In this document: piece after piece, positions 5,449-14,800 of the stretch
Layout: every line of letters begins with the position of its first letter
Numbering within the stretch: position 1 is the stretch's first letter
NCBI GenBank assembly: GCA_019417795.1
Contig: DXUR01000013.1
Coordinates: forward strand, 1 to 21,113
Source: Clostridiales bacterium
GTDB taxonomy: Bacteria > Bacillota_A > Clostridia > Oscillospirales > Oscillospiraceae
Direction: 5' to 3'
DNA: 21,113 nt
Program-made: the position numbers and the translations under genes
Notes under the pieces: model-generated
What the model saw: only the letters and a program-made list of their open reading frames with translations
The model's database searches: none
Told to the model about the DNA's origin: nothing

Positions 5449-6318
5449 ATGGATATTTGGCATCGTGTAGGCAGAATTGTTCGCTTCTCAAACTTAGGAA
5501 CTCTTCTGTTCTTTACTCTTAATATTCTGCTGATTGTTGCTGTGTTCGGTTCGTCAGGAAGCATTGTTGAACTGATTTGTATTTACTTTTTCACAGTAGC
5601 TATCAGCTTATCCCCATTAGGCGAAATGTGCCTGGCTGCCTTCGCAGGAGCAAGCGATATAAAAAGAGTAGATATAAAACTTCGAGTTGTCCCGCTGGTT
5701 CAATATGTTTTAGATAAAGCAAAAGAGAACACATCATACTGTCCTAAAAAAGTGAAAGTGAAGATTATCCATGATCCTGCTCCAAATGCATTTGCTCTAG
5801 GTAGGCAAACACTATGCATAACTGACGGATTGCTTTTACTCTCCGATGATATGATACTTGGAATTCTCGCCCATGAGATCGGACATCTCTCATACGGACA
5901 TACTGTTATCCAATTATTGATTGGCGGGGGCAATATATTTATATCCGGGTGCCTCCTGTTAATCAAAATATCCTACTGGATTTTTTCTGCAATCATGGGG
6001 CTGTTCGCAATATGCTCTCGTAGTGGTGTAATGGGTATAATTACCGCAGTTTTCGCAGGAATATCAACAGCACTTTCTTGGTTATGGGTAAAGTTCTGTA
6101 TGCTTTTTCTGATGTGGTCTATGAGACAAAATGAGTATCTGGCTGATGAATTTGCTTATAAAATTGGTTTTGGTCTTGAATTAGCGACGGTATTAGACCA
6201 ACATATCTCAGATGTTCCGCATGATGGTTTTCTCAGTGCAATATACTCAACTCATCCATGCAACGATGATAGGGTTGCAGCATTGCAAAATTTAGGTGTA
6301 CCCTATTCTCGATACTAA
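5449..6318 (+). CDS. Membrane-bound M48-family zinc metalloprotease
   Basis: This 289-residue protein has two N-terminal membrane segments (about 17-34 and 38-60). These are followed by NAFALG (113-118) and the zinc motif HEIGH (H142, E143, H146), then a hydrophobic hairpin (about 160-222). NEYLAD (228-233) gives the third zinc ligand E229, and STHPCNDDR (267-275) is the usual C-terminal M48 signature. The order matches HtpX/Ste24-type M48 peptidases, with the active site facing the cytoplasm or membrane interface. I chose 5449 because of the G-rich Shine-Dalgarno; an in-frame ATG at 5407 has none and would add 14 residues unlike the family. It is the last gene of the cargo operon. Being next to a secreted-type HExxH effector suggests processing, quality control or self-protection, which is inference. 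Confidence 0.88.
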   Translation: MDIWHRVGRIVRFSNLGTLLFFTLNILLIVAVFGSSGSIVELICIYFFTVAISLSPLGEMCLAAFAGASDIKRVDIKLRVVPLVQYVLDKAKENTSYCPKKVKVKIIHDPAPNAFALGRQTLCITDGLLLLSDDMILGILAHEIGHLSYGHTVIQLLIGGGNIFISGCLLLIKISYWIFSAIMGLFAICSRSGVMGIITAVFAGISTALSWLWVKFCMLFLMWSMRQNEYLADEFAYKIGFGLELATVLDQHISDVPHDGFLSAIYSTHPCNDDRVAALQNLGVPYSRY

Positions 6319-6345
6319 ATTCATAATCTCACAAATTGGCAAGCA

Positions 6346-6481
6346 GTGTAAACCTGTACAGGTTCACTCATTTTCTCGATTTTCCCTTCGGTGCAATCTT
6401 CGCAAATTTGCTTGTTGGGGAAGCATCCCCAATCCCCTTTGAACATCATCTGCCGATGATGGCTACACGATTTTCAATCGT
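6346..6481. repeat. Cluster of five short palindromes between convergent operons
   Basis: Within 136 bases are AACCTGTACAGGTT (6351-6364, flanked by GTG and CAC), GCAAATTTGC (6402-6411), TTGGGGA/TCCCCAA with a 4-base loop (6415-6432), CATCATC/GATGATG with a 4-base loop (6444-6461) and ACGATT/AATCGT with a 3-base loop (6467-6481). No gene is supportable here. The density of different hairpins suggests a structured DNA or RNA site such as a transfer origin, an attachment or recombination site, or a small structured RNA; the sequence alone does not decide. Confidence 0.5.
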
Positions 6482-6541
6482 TTCTCAAAGAACAGTAGAA
6501 TAAAAATTTGCCCATGGTTGAAAGCACCGAAATCGAAAAGC

Positions 6542-6598
6542 AAAAAAGCAGCCACGATCCGCACCCTTTGGGGAGTGCAGACCGTGGCTTTTTGCTTT
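6542..6598. terminator. Bidirectional terminator between the cargo operon and relaxase gene
   Basis: AGCCACG (6550-6556) pairs with CGTGGCT (6583-6589). GCAC (6561-6564) and GTGC (6575-6578) form an inner stem, and outer AAAGC/GCTTT (6545-6549, 6594-6598) can add pairs. A-runs on the left and T-runs on the right allow termination in both directions. It sits exactly at the relaxase stop codon and downstream of the M48 gene, where the two transcription units converge. Confidence 0.75.
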
Positions 6599-8009
6599 AA
6601 CGGAAGTTCTTCTTTTCCTCTTTCTCTTTCTCTTTTTCCTGCTCTTTCTGCCTGTCGATATTCAAAATCGTTTCAACCGTCCGTTTGGCAATCAGCAGTT
6701 CTTCTTTCTCTTTTCTGATCTGACGGTACTCAGCGTAGTCCTGCTTTTTCTGGACTGCCAGCTGATGAAACTCCTCATACAATGATTGCATGGACGGGAG
6801 CTTTGTAATCTGCAATTCATCAAAGGCTTGCTTCGCCGCTTTATGAATTGTGATTTCCTGACGGTGTTCTTCAAAGAATTTTTTGCTATATCCAGACTTG
6901 CGGTACTCGATATAAATTTGCCTTGTGTTGCGATAATTTTTGATGTGCTGCTGCAACGCCTGAACCTCAACCATACGTTTCTCTGCGACCTTGATAGAAT
7001 CAGAAAGCGCATCGAACCGGGCAGACAGATTTTCAATATGAGCAGTCAGATCGTCGTAGTTGCCCAAGCCTTTTTCTTTCAGTAGGATTACCGTTCGGGC
7101 AGCTTCTTTTCGGTTGAACTTCTTCGCCCACTTTTCATAACCGACCGTCTTGCCCTCGGCCATCTTTGCCTGAATATCAATCAGCATCTGGAACTGCTTC
7201 GGGGCAGGAGCCTTGGCAGAGCCGCCTTTTGATTTGTGCAGGTTCTTGCCGGAGATAACCGCTTGAATTTCCTCTTTGCTATATCCTTCGCCCAGGGAAC
7301 GCAGCCGAATGAAACGCTTCTGATTCTCGCCCTTGAACGCAGGCTGCTTTCCATCCTTGAACTCAAATCCCATGTCAGCCAGAGCCTGAACAAAGCCATC
7401 AAAGCTCTTTGGTTTCTGCTTCAGCACCGCATCAATCGCATCACATAATTCGTCACGCTGGGTACGCTTCTTGGGATAAACAGTTCTTTTCTGGCGCTCC
7501 CGATACGGCTTCGGTGTAATAATGGACAGCCCGTGTTCCAGGCAAACCATATCACTGAGTCTTTGCACCGCCAGACCGGAAAGAAAGAAGTTTTTGAATT
7601 TCCGTGTGGCATCCAGCGAGGTCGAATTATAAATGATATGATTGTGAATGTGGGATTTGTCGATGTGGGTCGCAACGATGAAAGCGTGTTTTCCCTTTGT
7701 CCATCGCATCGCTGTTTCATAGCCGACTTGGTTCGCTTCTTCCGGGGTGATTTCTCCCGGCTTAAAGGACTGGCGTATCTGGTATGCGATGATATTGTTC
7801 TTCTGCTGTCTGCCGGTAATATGCTGATACTGCCGTTTGGAAAGCAGAAATTCCTCATCTGCTGTCTTTGGATCACACTCATAGGAACTGATAAATTCGC
7901 CATCATTGGTTTTTGCGGCATTTTGTGAGTAGTCGGTTCTGTCTGCCAAACATTGAGCGACCGTCTTTCCCTTATTCACATGGAGTGCAATCAATCTTGT
8001 CGCTGCCAT
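6597..8009 (-). CDS. MOBP-type relaxase / mobilization nuclease
   Basis: This 470-residue relaxase would nick one strand at oriT and stay bound to it during transfer. The metal-binding three-histidine motif reads HIDKSHIHNH (H115, H120, H122, H124 from the start used here), as in MobA/VirD2-like relaxases. A conserved tyrosine in RTDYSQN (Y27) is the likely nicking residue. The remaining N-terminal domain, to about 190, is family-like, and the C-terminus is a long coiled coil ending in a Lys/Glu-rich tail. Starts at 8018 (GTG), 8015 (ATG) and 8009 (ATG) are all possible. I prefer 8009 because MAATRLIALH matches the family start and AAGGAAG lies about 10 bases upstream. It is the last gene of the minus-strand transfer module, 62 bases after the small membrane protein. 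Confidence 0.92.
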   Translation of the reverse strand: MAATRLIALHVNKGKTVAQCLADRTDYSQNAAKTNDGEFISSYECDPKTADEEFLLSKRQYQHITGRQQKNNIIAYQIRQSFKPGEITPEEANQVGYETAMRWTKGKHAFIVATHIDKSHIHNHIIYNSTSLDATRKFKNFFLSGLAVQRLSDMVCLEHGLSIITPKPYRERQKRTVYPKKRTQRDELCDAIDAVLKQKPKSFDGFVQALADMGFEFKDGKQPAFKGENQKRFIRLRSLGEGYSKEEIQAVISGKNLHKSKGGSAKAPAPKQFQMLIDIQAKMAEGKTVGYEKWAKKFNRKEAARTVILLKEKGLGNYDDLTAHIENLSARFDALSDSIKVAEKRMVEVQALQQHIKNYRNTRQIYIEYRKSGYSKKFFEEHRQEITIHKAAKQAFDELQITKLPSMQSLYEEFHQLAVQKKQDYAEYRQIRKEKEELLIAKRTVETILNIDRQKEQEKEKEKEEKKNFR

Positions 8010-8071
8010 TCCCATCACTTCCTTCCCAAAAAGAAAAAGCCACCGGTCGGTGACTTTTCTCTGATATTATC

Positions 8072-8356
8072 TTATGACCTGATAAATGCTCCCAGACTTT
8101 CTCCAATATTCTCGACTTTCATAACAGCCCAGACGAGCAAGAACACCGCTGCTATTGTCGCAATTCCAAGAACCACAAGAATAAGCAGGGACTGCCACAA
8201 AGCCTTTACAATGCAGTAAATCGCAGATCCGCCAATGACCAAGAGCAATAAACCAATTACATAGGACACAACATTTGTAAGCAGATTTCCAAGAATGCAA
8301 ATCACTTTTACAACGAACAGCACCGGCAGTGCCAATATCTTCAATACCAGCTTCAT
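8072..8356 (-). CDS. Small multi-pass membrane protein (CD1845-like)
   Basis: This 94-residue protein is almost entirely hydrophobic, with about three membrane segments (near 4-24, 28-51 and 54-80) and a short polar tail VENIGESLGAFIRS. The start MKLVLKILALPV and the position beside the relaxase resemble small membrane proteins of clostridial conjugative elements (CD1845 type). The ATG at 8356 is preceded by AAAGGGG at suitable spacing. It lies between mobC and the relaxase and is likely co-transcribed with the relaxase from its own promoter. A role in the transfer apparatus is inferred from context only. Confidence 0.75.
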   Translation of the reverse strand: MKLVLKILALPVLFVVKVICILGNLLTNVVSYVIGLLLLVIGGSAIYCIVKALWQSLLILVVLGIATIAAVFLLVWAVMKVENIGESLGAFIRS

Positions 8357-8383
8357 AGGCTCAACCCCTTTCTTTTAATTATA

Positions 8384-8412
8384 TTGTACAAGGGTATCTG
8401 CCATAACGCAAT
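8384..8412 (-). promoter_or_regulatory. Candidate promoter for the membrane protein-relaxase unit
   Basis: On the minus strand TTGCGT (8407-8412) and TACAAT (8384-8389) are separated by 17 bases, a reasonable sigma-A pair upstream of the ATG at 8356. A TTGACA hexamer at 8416-8421 lies too far from this -10 but could pair with a weaker one. The site follows a terminator-like hairpin, so the relaxase unit may be expressed separately from mobC and the upstream genes. Confidence 0.4.
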
Positions 8413-8429
8413 GATGTCAACCCTTATGT

Positions 8430-8455
8430 AAAAGCCGCAGCCGAAACTGCGACTT
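8430..8455 (-). terminator. Terminator-like hairpin after mobC
   Basis: On the minus strand an 8-bp stem is formed by AGTCGCAG (8455-8448) and CTGCGGCT (8441-8434) around a 6-base loop, followed by TTTTACAT. It starts 18 bases after the mobC stop. The short T-run suggests a moderate terminator. Confidence 0.55.
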
Positions 8456-8472
8456 CCCAACAAGTTGTCGGA

Positions 8473-8805
8473 TTACTGGATTGAGGACAGGCGAACAAGA
8501 ACTTCTCTCATGTCCGTCCAGATCTCCTCCAGCCGTTTTTGCAAATCCTCAATGTCAGCACGATAGATGCTGCCTGTTTCGTTCGCTCGCTTTGCGTACT
8601 GGTTCAGGTTGTTGGAGCAGATTCGCAGGAGCGAAACCAGGGCTTTCACATCCTGCAAATCCAGTCTGATACAGTAACCATCCAGAGCCATTTTCCGCAG
8701 ATAGGCTCCCATGCTGCGGATGCCAAGCTCGTCCATCTTCTCATGGATTCGCTCGACCTCCTCCTTGGATGCAAGGAAATGAACATCCTGATCTCGCTTT
8801 GCCAT
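8473..8805 (-). CDS. mobC: MobC-family relaxosome accessory protein
   Basis: This 110-residue protein has an N-terminal ribbon-helix-helix-like part (VHFLASKEEVERIHEKMDEL, about 8-27). A central segment SMGAYLRKMALDGY (about 31-44) and the helix LLRICSNNLNQYAKRANETG (about 59-78) follow, the typical MobC signature of a Leu-rich helix with N-L-N-Q-x-A. Such proteins bind oriT DNA and help the relaxase open it. ATG 8805 overlaps the stop of the giant helicase gene by one base, with GAGGAGGTG upstream, so it is translationally coupled to it. A terminator-like hairpin follows before the membrane protein and relaxase genes. Confidence 0.88.
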   Translation of the reverse strand: MAKRDQDVHFLASKEEVERIHEKMDELGIRSMGAYLRKMALDGYCIRLDLQDVKALVSLLRICSNNLNQYAKRANETGSIYRADIEDLQKRLEEIWTDMREVLVRLSSIQ

Positions 8806-11800
8806 TACAACACCTCCTCACGGGTTTCAGAGTATTTTGCAGGCGGGATATGCTCCGCTTTGGATTTCAGATCAGCCAACACAGAAGGACGCTCTGACTC
8901 GCTTCTTTCGTCACGATTTTCCACAGAGTCCTCCATATTCAGGGCTGCATCCAGTTCTGCCAGTCGCTGACTTTTGGCTGTCAGCTCTGCTTCCTGCGGG
9001 AACGGTTTTCCAACCTCCGCCTTGGCTGCTTCCTGCTGATTGTAGAGATTATTCAACTGCTCATTGGCTCGTTCTAAGCGCTCAAGGATGCCTGCAAGGG
9101 CATTGTCCAGTCGGGTGATATTTCCTCGTGCGTCCGTTCCAAGGGCTACTCTGTGGCTCACAGCGCCCTTCAGGGTCACATCGAACTCGTTCCGGAAACT
9201 GTCAAACGAAAGCTCCATCTGAAAGCCACGGTAACTGCCAAGAGGAACCGGATCGGCACTTTTCGTGTCCTTACAAGCCGCAAGGAGGATTTCACCGGCA
9301 TCTGCCTTTTCGGTGTAGGCTTTGCCCATGATTTCCATGCCGCAAAAGCCATCGGCAATCTGCGGGTGTGCTTCCACGGTTTTAATATCAGCTTCAAAGC
9401 CATGAATATAGCCTGTCTGCTTTTCAATCTCAGCCGGGAAGTATTTCAGAAGCTTATCTTCCATACGGTACTGCTGGCTCTGGTGGTCAGCTTTCAGCAC
9501 CTTCAGCCTTGCCACATCAATGTCCAAGTCCATCTTTTCCTTGATAAGCGGATTGCCGGCACACAGCGCCTTGATCTCCGCATAGGACAGCGCCTGCTCA
9601 TCCACATCGTCACAGGAGCGAACCGGTGATTTGGAGGTCATAATCTGAGAAATAAACTTCTGCTTGTTTTCCAAGGTCTGATACAGGTAGGCATCGAAGG
9701 TTCCCTCGGTCACATACTGATACACCTGAACCTCTTTGTTCCGGTTGCCCTGACGGATGATACGACCGTTTCTCTGGGTCATATCAGACGGACGCCAACC
9801 CACATCCAAGTGGTGAACTGCCACCAATTTGTCCTGGACGTTGGTTCCTGCACCCATCTTTTGCGTACTGCCAAGAAGCACTCGCACCTGCCCGGTACGA
9901 ACCTTGGCAAAGAGGTCTTTTTTCTTTGCCTCGGTATCTGCATCATGGATAAAGGCAACTTCTTCCGCAGGCACACCGTTTGCAATCAGCTTGGTTTTGA
10001 CATCATCATAGACATTGAAGGTTCCATCATTTTTCGGTGTGCTAAGGTCGCAGAACACCAACTGGGTCAATTTGTCAGCCTGACCGTCCTGCCAGATACG
10101 CAGGATATTTCCCACGCAGGCATTGAGCTTGCTGTCAGGGTCATCGGGTAACAGGGTGTTCATTAGCCGCTGATCCAGTCCCAATTTTCGTCCGTCGCTG
10201 GTAATCTTGAGCATATTATCGACGGACGGGTCTACAATACCGGCATGAACATCTGCTGCTCTCTCTGAAAGGGAAGCCACCATATCCTTCTGGTACTCAG
10301 AGGGCTGAACCACAACCGTTTCAAACTTTGCTTCGGGAACAGGGAGATGCAACTGGTCAGAGGTCTTGATGTCGGCAACCTCCTTGAACATATTCATCAG
10401 TTCAGGCAGGTTGAAGAACTTCGCAAATCGGGTTCTGGCACGATAGCCGGTTCCCTCCGGTGCAAGCTCAATCGCAGTTGTTGTTTCTCCGAAGGTCGAT
10501 GCCCAGGAATCAAAATGGGTCAGGTTCTTTTGCTGGAGCGTACTGTACTGGAGATAGCGCATGACCGTATAAAGCTCGGTCATCGAGTTACTTACTGGAG
10601 TACCGGTTGCAAAGATCACACCACGCCCGCCGGTCAGCTCATCCATATAGCGGCACTTCATAAACATATCCGAAGATTTCTGGGCTTCGGAGGTGGACAG
10701 ACCTGCCACATTTCGCATTTTTGTGTAGAGGAACAAATTCTTGAACGCATGGCTTTCGTCCACAAACAGCCGGTCTACACCCAACTGCTCAAAGGTAATG
10801 ACATCATCTTTCTTGTCAGCGGCAAGGAGCTTGTCCAGTCTGGCTTCCAATGATTTTCGTGTTTTCTCCATCTGCTTGATCGTGAAGTTTTCGCCACGCT
10901 GCCATTTCAGCTCCGCAATCGCACCCTCGATCTCATCAATCTGCTCCCGCAGCTGCCGTTCCTGTCGTTCGGCAGAAAGCGGGATTTTTTCAAACTGGCT
11001 GTGACCGATGATGACTGCATCATAGTCACCCGTTGCGATACGAGCGCAGAACTTCTTACGGTTTGCTGTTTCAAAATCCTTCTTGGTGGCAACAAGGAGC
11101 TTGGCACTCGGATAGAGGTGCAGGAACTCGTTTGCCCACTGTAAGGTCAAGTGATTCGGCACAACGAACAGGGATTTCTGGCTCAATCCAAGCCGTTTAC
11201 TCTCCATAGCCGATGCAGCCATCTCGAAGGTCTTGCCCGCACCAACTTCGTGTGCAAGCAGCGTATTTCCACCATATAGCACATGAGCGATAGCATTTCT
11301 CTGGTGTTCACGGAGGGTAATATCCGGGTTCATGCCGCCGAAACGGATATGAGAGCCATCATACTCACGAGGTCTGGTGGAGTTAAAAAGTTCGTTGTAC
11401 TTGGTGGAAAGGGTTTCTCGTCTGTGCGGATCTCTCCAAATCCAATCTCGGAACGCATCCTTGATTGCCTGCTGTTTCTGCTGTGCCAGGGTAGTTTCTT
11501 TTTTATTGAGGACACGCTTCTGCTTACCATCTGCATCTTCAATCGTATCATAGATACGAATATCCTTCAGATTCAGCGTTTCCTCCAGAATCCGATATGC
11601 GTTGGCTCGCTCTGTACCGTAGGTGACATACGCCGCCACATCGTTGTAGTTGGGAGAACTCTTACCGTTGATGCGCCACTCTGCGGTCAGCTCGGAGAAC
11701 TTGACCTCAATGGAACGGCGCAAGTAATACGGCGTTTCAAAGGTTTCCTCCATGAACTGCTGAATATAATCGGCATCAATCCATGTTGCACCCAAACGCA

Positions 11801-14800
11801 CATCAATCTCGGACGCATCCAAGTCCTTCGGCTGTGCTTTCTGCAAGGCTTCCACATTGATGTGGAAGGAAGAATCCCTGTCTGCCGCCATCTGTGCGAC
11901 ACGCAGCTTGCTTCTTACATCACCGGAAAGGTAATCATCGGCAGTCTGCCATCCAACTTCCACAGCATCGGGAGCCATCGGGTCTTTGAAGATCACCCCT
12001 CGAAGCTCTGCCTGAATCGCATCGTATTCTCCAGGTGTTCCAAGCAGCTGTGCCATAAACGGCAAATCCACCTTGCCACGCTCACCGATAGAGATTGCCA
12101 GAGCTTCGGACGGCGTATCCACGCTCGTCACTCTGCGTTCCGGCTTGATGGTTCGCTTGGTGAACATATCCGCCTTGCTTTTCAGATTGCCGTCCTCATC
12201 CACATTTTCCAGAGAACACAGGAGATAGTAGGAGGAATCGTCAGCAAATGCCTGACCATTGGCTCGATTATTGATAAGCCCGTTCTTTGCGGCAAACGCA
12301 TCGTAGGCATCATTCAGTTCTGCCTGTTTCTGAGTAATCATTTCATCCGGGTAATCCTCAAGCTGATATTCGATCAGCTCGTTGACGATACCACGAAGTT
12401 CCACCATGCCCATCACACGGTCTTTTGCTTTCTCATTCAGGTCTACACGGCGCATCAGGGAGTTTTCACGGAAGTACACATTGCCATCCACCACGGTATA
12501 AGAGAAATTCTTTACATCCGGGGTTGCAGGAATGGTTTCGATTTCCTTACCCTTGTCAGCTTCGGGAAGCTCCACAGCCTGATAGGTTCCTTGGATGTGG
12601 GAAACTGCTTCTTTCAGAAGTTCGGACAGTTCCATGCCCTCAATGGGACGCACTGTAATGTCCATGCCGTAGGCGGTACTTTCTTCCACCGTATCGCCCA
12701 GAACCATTTCAGGATGAGCGACAAAGTAGCTGTTCATGGTGTGTCCTTCTTCGGTGCGGTCAAGGTTTACCCATTCCGGTACAATGTCAATCGGATGGTC
12801 ACGCTTTTGCAGGAACAGGATGTCGGACACGACTTCCGTGCCTGCGTTTTTCTTAAAGGCATCGTTTGGCAGACGGATTGCACCAAGCAGTTCCGCCCTC
12901 TGCGCCATATATCGCCTTGCGTCAGAGTTCTTGGAATCCATGGTGTAACGGCTTGTCACAAAAGCGACCACACCACCGGGACGAACCTGATCCAAAGCCT
13001 TGGCAAAGAAATAGTTGTGAATGGAGAATCCCAGCTTGTCATACGGCTTGTCGGACACTTTGTAGTTGCCGAAAGGGACATTACCCACAGCCAGATCGTA
13101 AAAGTCTCGGCGGTCTGTCGTTTCAAAACCGGCTACTTTGATTTCTGCGTTGGGATAGAGCTTCTGAGCAATTCTGCCGGTGATGGAATCCAGTTCCACA
13201 CCATACAAACGGCTGCTCTGCATTTCAGGAGGGAGCATACCAAAGAAGTTGCCGATACCCATAGCAGGCTCCAGAATATTTCCTGTTTCAAAGCCCATCT
13301 GTCCGACCGCATCGTAGATGGAGCGAATGACCGTAGGGCTGGTGTAATGTGCGTTCAGGGTGGAAGCTCTTGCCGCAGCATATTCATCTTCGGAAAGCAG
13401 GTTTTTCAGTGTCTGATACTCCTTCGCCCAATTTCCCTTGTCCGGGTCAAAGGCATCTGCCAGACCGCCCCAACCGACATAATTCGACAAAATCTCCTGT
13501 TCTTCGGTAGTGGCGTTCCTGTTCTCGCTTTCCAGTTTGAACAGAGTTTCAATGGCTGCGATGTTTCTTGCGAATTTCTGCTTCGGTCCACCTTCACCGA
13601 TGTTGTCATCCGTGATGTGGAAGTTCACCGCAGGAACAGGTGGGATTTCTCTGGTGGTGATGGACTGCTCAAGCTGAGCGATAATGTCCATGACTTCGGC
13701 ATTCTGCCATCCGTCCACCTGGGCATAATCCTGAATGATGGTGTCCTTTCCATCTACGCACTGTACGAAGTCCAGACTACCCGGCAGATCTCTGGTATTC
13801 ATTGCACCCAGGGCTTTTCTCTGCGTGTCAGGAAGTGCATAGTAGGCTCGCAGGGCATCATCAAAGGAACTGTATTCCTTGATGTCCAGCGCACCCCGCT
13901 TCTGAATGTCCTCGGCAACATAAAAATGATCGATGAAGTGTTCCGGTTCCTGCTGTTCGGGTTCCGCACTGGCTCTGACCTGTGCGTGTGCCTTTTCGTC
14001 AGGGTAGTCCCCATAGATACGGATGCACTTATGCTCCTGCTGATCGTAAACGGCAGCACCATCGTACTTGAATCCGTCATCCTCCATGGTTCCGTCCACA
14101 TAGCCCTGGGCAGCTTTTTCCGCTTCTTCCAGAGTGTAGTAGTCCAGTTTATCATCGAAGCCGTTTTCAAAGTGATGGTAGGCGGCAACCAGATAGCGGG
14201 GAGCCATGCGCTCCTCGTAGCTGTTAATCATCTCAGGTGTCAGCCATTCTGGTTTGTCGGGAATCATTTCATACAGCTCACGCATCTTGGCAATCTGTGC
14301 ATGGCGGTTGCCTGCCCACAGATGCTTTTCGCTGTGCTGTCCTGCACCAAGGAAGTATTCGCAGTCCATACGCAGACGGTCTAACAGCTGATACTCAGGG
14401 GTGTAGTCCCTCGGTTCGGTTTTGCCCAGAAAATCCTCTGTAACGGGCTTTTCTTCGGTTTGGGCATCAACCCTTACCGCATGGTTTCTTTCGTCCTGAG
14501 AGAGCATACGCTCGAAATTCTCACGATTCTCGGCACGGAAGATGGGATAAGCAAGCGTAGGGTCACGCAGCTGAACTTCTCTGTCCGTGATCTGCTCCAC
14601 ACGGAAAGCTGTATCGTCCAGATATACCGTGTCACCGACCTGATAATTCCATTTCGGTTCCTCGGAAGCAGATGCTTCCACAACTTCGGCAGGCTCTGCC
14701 ACAGGCGCTTCTGGCTGAACCGACTCCATCGCAGCTACGGACTGACGAACTTCCTCCAAATAGTCATTGGCAAGCCATTCGTCCGTGAAGTATTCCGTAA

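Noticed and set aside
7421..7921. A 166-codon minus-strand frame inside the relaxase gene
   Set aside because: Unlike the TnpV case it has no Shine-Dalgarno, and its Arg/Ser/Cys-rich composition lacks any recognisable motif.
11283..14384. A 1033-codon plus-strand open frame opposite the helicase gene
   Set aside because: It is wholly antisense to the methylase-helicase, has no ribosome site or recognisable domain, and its Cys/His/Ile-rich composition is what the reverse complement of well-biased codons gives.
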